Shown: in pieces, positions 12,645 through 22,889 of the stretch
How positions within the stretch are numbered: position 1 is the first letter of the stretch
How the letters are laid out: each line of letters opens with the position of its first letter
Assembly: GCA_029891345.1 (NCBI GenBank)
Contig: CM056999.1
Span: 29,299,418 to 29,363,417, forward strand
Length of the DNA stretch: 64,000 bases
Reading direction: 5' to 3'
Origin: Dryococelus australis
Lineage: Eukaryota > Arthropoda > Insecta > Phasmatodea > Phasmatidae
Translations under genes and position numbers: made by a program
Notes under the pieces: model-generated
The model's database searches: none
Told to the model about the DNA's origin: nothing
What the model saw: the letters and a program-made list of their open reading frames with translations, nothing else

Positions 12645-13335
12645 TAAACGGAAATTTATAATTGATTGATATACTTATATATAAGCAAATGTCTAACAAA
12701 CCAAAATATAGTACTTTTATGTTGACAGAAGTATAAGATACTTGTGATGCGCAGCATATTGAGGAAACAACAAAACACGTCATACATGACATGATTTTTT
12801 AGACACGTGTTTCGAAAAGTGTGAAGGAAATGCAAATAGACAATAGCTCATTTTCTAAGGTGGCTATACGCCCTTGAAAATCAAGTTTGTAAATGGAATT
12901 TTTGAAAAATATCGAAAACGACGTGGAAATAAACTACGATCCTCGGAATGATGTTTAGTGTTATCGAGACCTTTAACCAATTAAAGAACAGGTGTTAAGC
13001 TCTAAGTTGTATCACATATGTCTATTTCATTTTCCACGAGAACCACCTGCCGAAATATTTCCGATGAGTTCGCGAACAGAATGTATATAATATGTTACTT
13101 AACAAACGAATAAGTAACTCACTTCTGATTTGTTTTGTATCCCAGTAAAAGTGTACCGAATTCCAAGTGTGAGTTTAAAATTAAACGTATCTCATTCAAC
13201 CATGACATTCATGTTAGTTTACTGTGTCCAAATGGTCCAAAAAAATAACGAAGTATGGGAGGCATCAACTGTTTTAATATGAGAAAAAAACTATTTTATA
13301 TTGTGACGCGCAGGACGTTACAACAAAGCGTTGCT
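12645..13335. other. Intergenic, nothing recognised
   Basis: AT-rich sequence with only short frames (63 codons or fewer). No repeat, RNA gene or coding signal is supported. Confidence 0.4.
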
Positions 13336-13338
13336 ACA

Positions 13339-13465
13339 GATTGCTCACGAAGTTGTGGTGAAACCACTTCGTAGGTACAAGATTGCTCACGAAGTTGTGG
13401 TGAAACCACTTCGTAGGTACAAGATTGCTCACGAAGTTTGTGGTGAAACCACTTCATAGGTACAA
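13339..13465. repeat. 42-bp tandem repeat, three copies, each able to form a hairpin
   Basis: Copies at 13,339-13,380 and 13,381-13,422 are identical 42-mers. The third, 13,423-13,465, has one inserted T and one G-to-A change. Each unit contains CGAAGT..TGGT-GAA-ACCACTTCG, an inverted repeat with a three-base loop and a two-base bulge. The near-perfect identity implies recent duplication. Confidence 0.9.
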
Positions 13466-14034
13466 GAAAAGGCTCTGGAATTGGTCAAGCTTCTAACTGA
13501 GGGACTGTATGTTGAGATCCACGTCAAACTGCATGCCATAATTTCAAAGGGCCTGCTGTAAATGGGCTGGGAAAAGGTTAAGTATCTTTGGGAATATTTT
13601 ATTAAAAGCACGCCCACTCGCCGTGTAATAGATCCTTGTGCTATTTGCAAAAAGTCAAACTAAAATATTTTACGCAAGCATACTTTTGTCACAGTCGGTG
13701 GATGTCAGACGAGGTATGTTGTAAGTCTGTAACATTTAAATGCGTCTTTTAGTTGAATGCAGATGAAATGTAATTTACAATTTTCCTGAACTTATCTACA
13801 CCACGTATTATATAATTCAGCGTGTTTCGAGAACTCATTTTGCGAAATAAAGTTTCGTTTTCAAGTTGACAACACTAGATATTTAGGTTCCAGTTACAAA
13901 ATGATATATAGTTACAAGGTACTTAAGAAGGATTAACCAAGTTTATTTGTAGTATAATGTATGATGGGGCTAAAGAAAATTGCATTAAAATATTTTTTGG
14001 AGGAGAATGGGGGGGTACAGATTCTATGTTGTAA

Positions 14035-14046
14035 CCCCCCCCCCCC
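14035..14046. repeat. C12 homopolymer in a G/C-run cluster
   Basis: A run of 12 C lies between a G7 run (14,009-14,015) and the G-rich GTGGGGGGAGGGGG at about 14,063-14,076. The arrangement could fold on itself. The surrounding 13,470-14,330 holds no recognised gene. Confidence 0.7.
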
Positions 14047-14335
14047 TTACAAAATATGAGGTGGGGGGAGGGGGTACAATTTACTTCTGTACCCGTCCCG
14101 TTTCTGAGCCACATTATTACGTAACCGTAGTAGTAATTATATACTAGAGTACGCATGCCAGCTGCGTAGTGACCTGTAGTAGCACCATTGTATGCTGTGT
14201 TGCATAAAAACCTGGCAAAACCATATGACTTGGAGCGCTTGGTTTAATCGCTAGCAAAACTGTCTTCCCTTAATCCAGTCACAATGAAACGCAATCATCT
14301 TGAACTGTATCTCTATAATATTAATCAATAACGGA

Positions 14336-14698
14336 AGTTTACAGCGTCAAACACTTTACGCCCAACGTCAAGGAAAGGGTTGGGGGCTAAGTGGGGATCG
14401 ACAGTGCCCCATGGGGAAGGGAGTGAGTTATGGTTGCCGAACTCATCCCTCCCCTCAATTCCGGCGGGTAGGGGTTTATGTGCCCCAGGCTTAAGGTCCA
14501 TGTATGCCACAACGGATGTTTGCCGCGTCTAACACTTTACACCCAAATGTAGAGGAGGGGAAGAGCAAGCCAAGAAGGCACCGATACTGCCCATGAGGAA
14601 GAGAGTGAGTTATGGTTGCCCACCCCCTCCTACTTTCGGTGAGGGGGAGGGGGGGGGGGGGTGGTGTGCCCGAGGCTTAAGGTTCGTGTATGCCATAA
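14336..14698. repeat. Diverged tandem duplication, about 180-bp unit
   Basis: Two units start at about 14,336 and 14,517. Shared landmarks are AACACTTTAC.CCCAA, GAGTGAGTTATGGTTGCC, TGTGCCC.AGGCTTAAGGT and TGTATGCC. The second unit contains a G13 run (14,649-14,661). Units are clearly diverged, so the array is old or derived from a dispersed repeat. No gene is supported across it. Confidence 0.7.
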
Positions 14699-15362
14699 AA
14701 GTTGGGTTTGTATGTACCATAATTATCGTGTGAAGAGCTGGAACCGAATTTCTGCACACCTTCGGACATTTCTCTCTGTATTATTTCTAAACTACCTTAT
14801 TATAAGTGTTAAGTGTAATTCCGAAGGTAGGGTGGGGTTTTAATTGCGTCTCAAGGCTGCGCCTCTTACGCCTAAAGGAGAGGGAATTGCATTCAAAGGA
14901 GGCGGGCATAGTGGCCGAAAGGGATTGGGTAGGCATGGCTTGCACTTTGGGGCAATGCCTTCCTCCCTAAGCGTATGTGTATTAAAACTACATTAAGAAG
15001 GGATATGGTAAAACCCGCATAGACACGGTAAAACCCATACCGACAGTAAAGGAGTTAAACTCGTGGGAGCACTAGTGAAAATGCTAAAGTAGATAGCAGG
15101 TGTGGAGTCCATGCTGTTTAATATGGGAGTGAAGAATTTAGTCGAGAGGTGGCGGGGCTTTGGGCCAGCATGTTAAAGGCACATGCGCCCTTGAGTTGGA
15201 ACTGGCATCCATGTTCCTGTGTGGGCAGCCTGACTTCAGGCATGGTTCTTAAGCTTCCGGCCGAGGGCGCAAGAAATCCGGGCAGCTCAGTCATAGCACC
15301 AGCTCCATCTTCTATCTTCGGCCCGACATCTACCATGGTTGAAGATGGAGAGCAGCTCTCCT

Positions 15363-15565
15363 CCTCCTCCTCCAAAACGATCCCTCTGGTGGGACTTTCA
15401 GTGGCTATTCAGGGTGGCGAATCCGCTGGCCCAGACGCAGGTGCGTCCAGGTGAAAAACGAGGAGAACCGCTCCTGGAGGCCATCCCCTCCATCTTCAAA
15501 AGAATCCTCCTGCGGGGGCTTACAGTGGCTAACCAGCTCTGGGGGATGGCGAGCTGGCCCATGGG
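15363..15565. repeat. GC-rich tandem duplication, about 122-bp unit
   Basis: The block CTCC..AAA.GATCC.CTGG.GGGACTT.CAGTGGCTA begins at about 15,363 and again at about 15,487. Each copy ends in GGCGA...GCTGGCCCA. The region 15,118-16,000 has several overlapping short frames on both strands, none with a recognisable domain. This is typical of GC-rich DNA with few stops. Confidence 0.55.
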
Positions 15566-15879
15566 TCACTGATTCGGGGGGAGGTCGTCCGAGGTCCGAC
15601 GCTGTTTCATTCCATTCCGCACGCATCTACAGTTGACAGACCGCAGAATCCAACAGTGGAGTGGTTCGCCACACTTCGCATGTTCAGCACATCGGAATAC
15701 CCCCAACATCCTTCGCCTTGATCGTTGGGTCCCCTCCAGAAGATGCGCGAAGCCATCATCAACTGAGCCACCCAGGCTCCCGACGAACACGACCGTCCGC
15801 CACGAGTGCCACCGCCCGAGTCTTCTCTCTGTCGAACCCCCTTCCTAACCATCAATTCTCCCACCCTGAGGGGAGATGG

Positions 15880-16620
15880 AAGTACGGGAGGGAGGTGAGT
15901 TTTTTCGCCTTCTTTCCGACCAGTAAGACGTGTTTTTCGGCGGATTTTCTTGAGATTTGAGGGAGGTTTGTATTTCTGTAACCCACCCTCCCCCAATGTG
16001 AAGTAAGGCCCTTCAGACCTATCGTCTCACCCACGTTCTCAATTTTCTCCCCGTAACGCATTTATTTTACTCCGAAAAGTGCTATATGGCTCAGTTTTTA
16101 AATCGTATTTCGTTGACATTTGGTACTTTCATTTCTTTTCAACCTTAACACTTCTATTCCCCACTCCAAAAGAGGTTAGGCCTCTTTGGGAAAATTACCC
16201 TACCCGAGGATAGGTTTTTGTGCACCACGTTTTGTACTATTTTTTCGGTCTGGAAGGCGAATATTGCGACCCATTTTCGTGGGATTTGGAGATTGGTTAC
16301 CTTTATATATCCCACTCTCACCCAATGAGATGTTAGGCACTTTGAACATTCACCCCCCCCCCCCCCCAAATGTCCACCTCCCACACTTTTTCGCCTTATG
16401 TACGTGCGCTATGGCTGTTTTTTATCGTGTTTTGTTGGAATTCGGTATAGTCTTTTCTTTTTATCTTCTCTATTACCCCTAAAACAGGTTATACCTTTTG
16501 GGTAAATTCCCCATTTTTCGTGTACCAGAATATTGGCACGGAATACCATAATTTCGATATTTCGCACGATAATTTCGGAATTCGTACCATAATAGTATAT
16601 TCTCCCCACCCCCTCCCCCA
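15880..16620. repeat. Diverged tandem array, about 315-330-bp unit
   Basis: Two long units and a partial third can be aligned. CCCACCCTCCCCCAATGTGA near 15,982 pairs with CCCACTCTCACCCAATGAGA near 16,310. CCCACTCCAAAAGAGGTTAG.CCTCTTTGGG near 16,158 pairs with ACCCCTAAAACAGGTTATACCTTTTGGG near 16,474. The second unit carries a C15 run (16,353-16,367). Reading frames across it are spurious. Confidence 0.7.
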
Positions 16621-17044
16621 GATTTCCAAAAAGCTATCGTACGTTAATGCAGGTCCAATATAACGCCCACACTTCCAATTGAAATTGCAAATCAGGATGT
16701 GCGAGCGTGCGCCGATAGGCGCGAGCCAGCGCGTGCTGGAGTTCCCAAACAACACTGTACCATAAGTATTATTTCGTACAATTATCTGCTTCACCGATGG
16801 GGACTTAGCCTGCGGATTCCGCGGCAAATCCCCTGGTGATGCGTATAAACATGGACATTCTGGAAAAATACACGTAAATAAATAATCTAGCAATAACGTT
16901 CGTACTCGATCACAAGAAGTTTTAACAGTTGTGTAGGCAGCTTGTGAAAAGCATAGAAGACGAATAATATGACTTCATCGTAAAGCACACAGTACGTAAG
17001 TACCTACGCAATAGGATGAAGGTTCTTTTGATATGAGCAGACCC

Positions 17045-17175
17045 TATCTGTAACTGGCTACTGAGCAGGGCTCTGGGACTTGTGTCTGATTGGCTACTGC
17101 AAGCAGCGAATGTTCCCTATTGGCTGAGCTGCGGACGGCGATCATGTTACCATGTGCTGATTGGCGAACGGCATC
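17045..17175 (-). repeat. CCAAT-rich dispersed repeat (reverse copy)
   Basis: On the minus strand this reads GCCAATCAGCAC, then GCCAATAGGG, then GCAGTAGCCAATCAGACACAAG and CCCAGAGCCC, matching the copies at 7,198 and 55,900. Four CCAAT-type boxes fall within about 120 bp. The stretch between 16,620 and this repeat has nothing recognisable. Confidence 0.55.
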
Positions 17176-17214
17176 GCGACAGCGAGGTCACTGAAGCAGC
17201 AGATGCGGGGAAGT

Positions 17215-17375
17215 GGCCTGTAGCAAAGAAACCACCCAGCATCCACTTGGAGTGATGTAGGGAACACACGCAAACCAAAATAGGGATGACCGGACTGGGA
17301 TTGGAACCCAGGTGCTCCCGAATGCGAGTCCGAAGTTGAACGACTGCGCCACCTCGGTCGTGCGGGAAGGGGAGT
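17215..17375 (-). mobile_element. tRNA-derived SINE, family B
   Basis: On the minus strand the sequence starts CGACCGAGGTGGCGCAGTCG (box A) and continues through GACTCGCATTCGGGAG to GGGTTCCAATCCC (box B, about 17,298-17,310). It is a typical tRNA-like head. The same head occurs at 31,640-31,950. The body beyond the head is short or diverged here. Confidence 0.75.
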
Positions 17376-17621
17376 GTGACGTAACGCCACCCCTGTTGGC
17401 CGGTACGGGGTGACAGAAGGGAGGGCGGATGTAGAAAGCAGGCAAGGCGGCCGACACTGGAGCTTCCTGCTCGCCGGCGGCCATTGCTCGCGGGACGGTC
17501 AGCCTCTTCCGGTCCCTGCGCCGCGTCGTGGGAACCCCGGCACCACCTCGGGCGGAGGACTGTGGCCGCCCCACCTCACTGCACGCCACTCAACATGGCT
17601 CCTTACACCACTTCTTTATAC

Positions 17622-17815
17622 ATGTCCGGTGTAGTGGTTACACTACTCGCCTCACACCTAGCCGGACCGGGATCCATTACCGGCGGGGTCGCCCCCGTAT
17701 TTTCGCACGTGTGACTCACGCCGGATGATGTCGCTGGTCGGCTGGTTTCCTCGGGAATCCCCCGCTCCATACTCACCCTAGTTATCAGCCAGTTATTCAA
17801 GGCAGCCAAGGACGC
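17622..17815 (+). mobile_element. tRNA-derived SINE, family A
   Basis: GTCCGGTGTAGTGGTTACAC and ACTCGCCTCACACCTAGCC form the tRNA-like head. Box B is degenerate (GGGATCCATTACC). The body TTTTCGCACGTGTGACTCAC, GCCGGATGATGTCGCTGGTCGG and TTTCCTCGGGAATCC matches the copy at 7,301. The 3' part is truncated or replaced after about 17,790. Confidence 0.75.
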
Positions 17816-18111
17816 AACCTCACTACTCCACCGAGACGAGTGTGAATCCGGGAATAACGTGAACTACGCAAGGTACGTTCATCCAATGAAAACTTTCGAA
17901 AATCCGGTCCTGTTTACTTTTGTTGCTGACCGAACAACCTTATTTGAGCACATAATACTTCAAATCAGACATTTTGTAGCAGAAAGGCAAATAACAGCAT
18001 GGCTGCAGATAGGTGAAGTTGTTTTTGACAATTTTTATGCCAATACAGAGAAGGAGAAAACTAAATATGGTTTGTATACGCTTGTACCCATCATCAGTAT
18101 ACATTATAAAA

Positions 18112-18322
18112 AGTACAGTTTTGTAGTATACTTACATATGTACAAAACACTGTCGTGGAACATTGTAAAATGTAAACTGTGATGTGCAAACATTTTGCAA
18201 AATAGTACAAACAGTTACTGTTTATTACATGTCCAGTTTTGTAATAAACATACATACATACTTAACATTGTTGTGGAACGCTGGAAAATCTACACCATGA
18301 TGTATAGACGTTTTGCAAAATG
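18112..18322. repeat. Tandem duplication, about 119-bp unit
   Basis: CAGTTTTGTA at 18,115 recurs at 18,234. GT.GTGGAAC.....AAAATGTA followed by GATGT...AC.TTTTGCAAAAT is present in both units with roughly 75 to 80 percent identity by eye. It lies just outside the truncated Harbinger transposase. A 107-codon frame upstream (17,859-18,182) is unrecognised. Confidence 0.6.
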
Positions 18323-18415
18323 AGTGTCCGTAAGTACGGACAATTTAAATGCAATCATAGGAAAGTGTTCAAATGTTGCATCTACTTATTGAGAGATATA
18401 ACATGATCCTAGCAG

Positions 18416-18919
18416 TCATATTCTGTCATTTTGCACATGTTTATGTAAACCAGACGCTTCATAGCCAACAAATGCAAAGGGCATTTGCGGTCTGGTGGTT
18501 CCATGCAAAGGTTTAGACTGAGGAATGTGAAGGGTATTAGTAATTATGAGATCCCATAGTGTGGATCTTCTAAATACAGTACTGTCGGACTCGTTACCAA
18601 AGGAGCCAACATCAGTATAAATAAACCTGTAATTAGAATCAGCCACACCTAACAATGCGATAGAATGGTAGTATTTGTAAATGAAATATACAGAGCCGCC
18701 CAAAGTTGGTTTGACAATTCGGATGTGCTTCCCGTCGAGCGCCCCTATACAATTAGGGAAATTTGCTTTCTGCAAGAAACGCTCAGCGATATTCAGCCAC
18801 ATCTCTTCTGTAGGCAGGGGAGAACATTCGTCTTTTAGTGTGTTCCAAATTGTTTTACACAATTTCCGCCCATTGCTTGCTTTTGAACGGCCGACTCTGT
18901 AGGAATAATGTAAATCCAC
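18416..18919 (-). pseudogene. PIF/Harbinger (HARBI1-like) transposase, catalytic part, C-terminally truncated
   Basis: The product would be a nuclear DDE transposase that cuts and rejoins element ends. The frame contains PNCIGALDGKH with the first catalytic Asp (residue 62 of the open frame), then YHSIALLGVADSNYRFIYTD, where D103 is the likely second catalytic Asp, and GNESDSTVF. The expected FVGDEAFGLHK-type motif appears as FVGYEASGLHK, and translation stops soon after, before the catalytic Glu. Family proteins run about 350-450 residues; here about 165 remain. The open frame begins at a GTG, not an ATG. An AG acceptor lies near 18,896, so this is probably a downstream exon whose N-terminal partner is at 20,186-20,481. 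Confidence 0.85.
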
Positions 18920-18954
18920 CTAACTTCATCCACTTTCCAAATACCTGTATAGAA

Positions 18955-20019
18955 TATGCATCGAGATTACAAAAAGATTGTCGTATTGAAAATTACTCTT
19001 TAGACAAATGTAACTATAATATATGGATAAAATAAAACAAATAGGTAACATTAATTATTTGGTTTCAGGAAGAACAATGATGGTCAAATGGAACAACCTG
19101 AAGGATAATTACTTGAGGAATGTAAAGAAGGCACCGAAGTCTGGACAGGCAGCCCGAGGATACCGCCCTTATCTATACGGCAAGCAAATGTCCTTTTTAC
19201 TGAAAATTACATAACCTAATATTACTCAATCGCCATTACCTAACAGAACACAGGAAATAACAGCTGCAACATATGACACGCGCTCCGATGGAACAGGTCA
19301 TATTCAGGAACCCGCGGAGTATCATAACATAGAAACACCAGCTGAAATAAGTTACAGCAGTACTCATCAGCGCAAGAGATAGAAAACGTTGGAAACATGT
19401 ATAATGGATTATATTAATACACCGTTACCAATGTCTGCAACGAACAGCGAAGATTATGACGACTTACATTGTTTCAAGTGCTTATTGCTGACACTAAATA
19501 TGTTTTCCATTGATCAAAAGCTGGAACTTCGGAGTGAAGTTCTGAGTGTCATGAAGTGAATCCGAAGCAATGTTACATATCAGTCAGGCATTTCCTCACA
19601 GCACCTCCCATACCGACTCACAGTGTTGCATCAACATCATTCAACGACACTAATAATTAATTTGCTCATCCATTCAGTGTTTATCATCAACAGTAGCCGC
19701 GTTATATTACTCCATCTACTTATCCACAACATACGTTTGTCTCGCCACCCCAACATGGTTTATTTCAACAGTCACATTCGACATCATGCCAACAATCAAC
19801 TCCTAGGACCTCGTCGACAACTTCCCGGTGACGTCAACTCCAAATCCATTGCCTACCCTAACCAGCCCACAACAAGTATCTCAAGACGGTTTCCATTCCA
19901 CGCCACACCAACAGGCAGAACTTTCTCCTATTACGAATGCTGTTGTAAGCCCGTCTTATTCCCAGTCACATTTTCCACCATCGGACACTTCGAGTGACGA
20001 TATCTTCGGTGGATCATAG
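18955..20019 (+). pseudogene. MADF/BESS-type DNA-binding protein of a Harbinger element
   Basis: PIF/Harbinger elements typically carry a second gene for a Myb/MADF-like DNA-binding partner of the transposase. Remnants of a MADF domain are visible: NMHRDYKK near 18,950-18,980, then after an intron-like stretch ending TTTGGTTTCAG (about 19,068), VKWNNLKDNYLRNVKKAPKSG and YRPYLYGKQMSFLLK. A BESS-like helix pair (CFKCLLLTLNMFSIDQKLEL) follows at about 19,465-19,557. A Pro/Ser/Gln-rich tail ends in SSDDIFGGS at 20,019. Stops and frame changes separate the parts, so it is not intact. It lies on the opposite strand between the two transposase pieces. Confidence 0.7.
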
Positions 20020-20185
20020 AACTGATTTGTTAGTTTTCATTCTTAATTATGTTCTACAGATAAAATGTAGACCTTGAGTGAGATATTGCGTGTTGGAACA
20101 CACGTCTATGCTTTGTGATCTGTTACATGTATAAATACATAATGTTGTAAAGTACATCGAAGATGTTTTTATAACACACTTACCT

Positions 20186-20481
20186 TAACGTAATCGCCAA
20201 CATTTCTCCTATTGTTATAAAAACCCTTAATTTTGTGTCTTCCGATTTGATTCCGTCCTCAAATTTTACTACCAATTCATCAAATGATTTTACGCTCATT
20301 CTAAAGTAATTGAAAAATTGGTTTTCATCTTCTCGCAATTCCATGAACTTGTCACAAATGCTCCTTTCAACAATCTCGCATTTACATATGGGTGAACCCA
20401 CATTCTTTTCTTTTTCGGCATCAATTTATACACGACATACGCGAAAACAATTTTTTTTCTCTTCTGAATTACTTGATTCAT
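20186..20481 (-). pseudogene. PIF/Harbinger transposase, N-terminal part
   Basis: Read on the minus strand, KKKRMWVHPYVNARLLKGAF is the conserved start of Harbinger transposases, followed in another frame by FMELREDENQFFNYFRMS and FDELVVKF. The frame changes near 20,345. The frame ends at GEMLAITL with the sequence TTAAG|GTAAGTG, a good 5' splice donor at about 20,186. Its phase joins correctly to the acceptor near 18,896, although this join would omit a few residues the family usually has. The joined protein would lack its C-terminus. Confidence 0.75.
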
Positions 20482-20549
20482 GTTACTGGCATGACATCGG
20501 TATGACTACTGCAAACTGCGATGTTTCTACGCAGCTGTGAACTGTACAG

Positions 20550-20616
20550 CTGGAGTCGCAAATATCGCGAGTCTACTCATCGCGCGTCACTTCAACGCAA
20601 GTGTGAACCCGGCCTG
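20550..20616 (-). repeat. Candidate Harbinger terminal inverted repeat
   Basis: Outward of the transposase N-terminus lies GCAAGTGTGAACCCGGCC, whose reverse complement GGCCGGGTTCACACTTGC resembles the GC-rich ends of Harbinger elements. No matching end is visible to the left of 18,416, which agrees with loss of the transposase C-terminus by truncation. Confidence 0.4.
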
Positions 20617-20619
20617 AGG

Positions 20620-21925
20620 TAATACATTTCCATTTTATATGTACACCTCACAACACATAATTTACGCTTAATTTTTCTATTGTAAACCCAGCTTATGTTC
20701 CGTTGCAATAGTTATTACGGAATTATTTCACGTGACATCGACATTTTTTGAACAGCTTCCCTGCTTTATTTTAATTGTTAGCTTGAAACAACCGAAAAGG
20801 AGTGGGTGACGTGATTTGGGCGACTCTTAAAGTAGAGATTTTGAGAGCCGATGAGTGTCAAAGGACAGAGGTTAGAGGATAGAGCATTGCCTAGTGCTCT
20901 GTCGTTCCAGAAAACATGATACGAGATTGTATTTCCAGAGTATTGACAAAATTCCATAAATCCGAGATGGCGGGTGGGAATCTGCCTTAACCTCTCCGTG
21001 TGGTTTGAAGCTGACTCCTGAATTTGTGCTTGAAATTTTTGCGTAGGCAGACACACATGCACTAGAGCATAGACAGCTAACGGTCATAGGTCTACCCTGC
21101 TCTATATACATCGTCCCTTCTCAGTAACTACGCTAGCGCTCGTGTCCCGCTCCTTCCTGGTTCTACACTTCATTTGGACTTTATTGCAGGTTTATTACTT
21201 GGTAAGAGCTCCAAGGTGTATAATAAACTGTGCAGACCCGTCGAGTCAGCTCACGCCACGGTGGCATAGACACTTCCATGCACTCTACCCATAGCTACAT
21301 GTTTCTATAACCTTCAGCGTCATACCGACTTGTTACAAGAGAACACTGCTAACACTTTCTTCACTAGCTCGCGCGTGAAGCTTCAAAATACAAAGGATGT
21401 GGACTGAAAATAATACATTTGTTTATAAAATAACGAACTTGTGCAGCAACGGGACTGAAAGATAGCGTAGTTATTGAGAGCAGATGATGAATGCAGAGAA
21501 GGATAAATCTATGACCGTTAGCCATTTATACATATTTATTTGGAATTTCCTTGCAAACTTTAACTCGTCTCTTCTTGATAAACTTTGAAATACCTATCTT
21601 AGTATGTCCTGCTGATTTCTTTAATGTGTTTAATGTAAATTTTATTGGGACTGCTGCTTTTATTAATACTTCTTTGGATGCTCGTGCTACTTCTCTGGGT
21701 TATGAACATGTTCATATCACCATCGCCTAACATAAATATTACAATTCACGTGGAGTGGTATCAAGAGCCACTTAATTTTCGGAAAGATATCAAAGCTCAG
21801 GATATATTTCAATATTTTTCAGTTTATCTTCTTTGTGATAAAACATTTTCTTACATGACTGGCACAATGAGAATTGCTCGTACTGAACAACTGGGCAGCA
21901 TTGAAGCTTAACAACTATGATCATT
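20620..21925. other. Intergenic with a SINE A fragment
   Basis: Between about 20,793 and 20,995 the minus strand shows SINE A blocks (GGGCGACTCTTAA..TAGAGATTTTGAGAGCCGATGAG on the plus strand), strongly diverged. The rest, including 21,060-21,920, has only short frames without recognisable content. Confidence 0.45.
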
Positions 21926-21928
21926 CTA

Positions 21929-22755
21929 TCACGAATGTGCATTTGAGATTAAAGCGTTTTGGAGTACAAGACGTGTAATACTTTCTCGAAGAATAAGAGT
22001 CGCTACCAATAACCCGTTTGTGTTCGATTGTGGTGATATAGTAAGCCACCGAGTAATGGCGAACATTGCCGGGGCAATCATCATGTACGGGTAGACATGA
22101 TCGCCGAGGATGGATTCATAACCAAATCGATCAACAGTGCCTTCCACGCGGATGATGGGACTCAGAGAATACTACGAGAACATTCCCCAGACCATAACAC
22201 TGCCCCCACCACCTTGTGTTCGTCCAGCAATGGATGCAGGGTGTCGGTTCTCCGACGTTTCTTGCCTAACACGCTGACGTCCATCCGTTCTATACAGCTG
22301 AAAACGTGACTCGTCGGAGAAAGCTATCCGTCGCCAGTAAGCAACGGTCCAGTCACCATACTGTCGAGCAGCATTTTCTAGCCGTTTTCGTCGATGCACC
22401 TGTGTTAGCATGGATGCAGTCAGCCTCCGTCTACTCCAGAATCCCATTCACAGAAGGGTTCGTTGATCTGTTGCGGTAGACACTTGTCTGGATGCCCTCT
22501 AGTTCATTTCGACGGTGAGCTGTTCCACTGTAGCCTGTCGGTTGGCCTCCACGCACCATCGTAGTCGACGTTCACCTTGGACATCAATGGCGCGTGAAGC
22601 TCCTCAGAGTTTCCAGAACGGTTATTCTCACTGATGCGATTCGTCCGCTCACGATACACCTTCACCACAGAGGCACGTGAACTGTTCACAAACGTCGCTG
22701 TTTCCGAAATGCTGCCCCCCCCCCCCCCCCCATAGGCATTATATACCCGCTTCAT
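21929..22755 (-). pseudogene. Tc1-type transposase, inactive
   Basis: Tc1/mariner transposases bind element ends through helix-turn-helix domains and cut with a DDE/DDD core. In order on the minus strand: SISETATFVNSSRASVVKVY (HTH, about 22,640-22,720), GFWSRRRLTASMLTQVHRRKRL (about 22,370-22,440), RQYGDWTVAYWRRIAFSDES with the first catalytic Asp, GGGGSVMVWGMFS (22,172), and GTVDRFGYESILGDHVYPYM (about 22,080-22,140). The pieces lie in at least two frames, and the second and third catalytic residues are not recognisable. A C17 run (22,715-22,731) falls inside the N-terminal part and may itself cause a frame change. Confidence 0.85.
22715..22731. repeat. C17 homopolymer inside Tc1 relic
   Basis: Seventeen consecutive C. 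On the minus strand this is G17, read as poly-glycine just before the HTH region of the Tc1 relic. That stretch is not a normal part of the family, so the tract probably arose after the element died. Confidence 0.9.
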
Positions 22756-22807
22756 CAGCCCATGTCACGGGCTATACGTCTTGGGCTACCCGCTGCAGAT
22801 GGCACAG

Positions 22808-22885
22808 TGAGAAACCACAGATTCGCATTGAAGGTCAACTACTCGAAACAACGAAATTGTCTCTTCTTAGAGTCTGCGGTAAACC
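22808..22885 (-). repeat. Tc1 element end sequence
   Basis: CAGATTCGCATTGAAGGTCA, ACTACTCGAAACAACGAAAT and TTAGAGTCTGCGG lie just upstream of the Tc1 transposase start. A related segment, CCGATTCGCAGTGAAATTAA with ACTACTCAAATCAGTGAAAT and TTAGAATCGGCGG, is found alone at 27,480-27,550. The pair fits two copies of the same element end. Confidence 0.5.
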
Positions 22886-22889
22886 GATT

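Noticed and set aside
13339..13465. CRISPR array
   Set aside because: Direct tandem 42-mers without spacers, in a eukaryotic context with no cas genes.
17340..17375. Possible functional tRNA gene
   Set aside because: The tRNA-like boxes belong to the head of a SINE; no full cloverleaf with an intact acceptor stem can be drawn, and related heads recur in the window.
20793..21060. Short protein-coding exon on the minus strand
   Set aside because: The conserved blocks are those of a diverged SINE A tail, and the frame does not follow any codon pattern.
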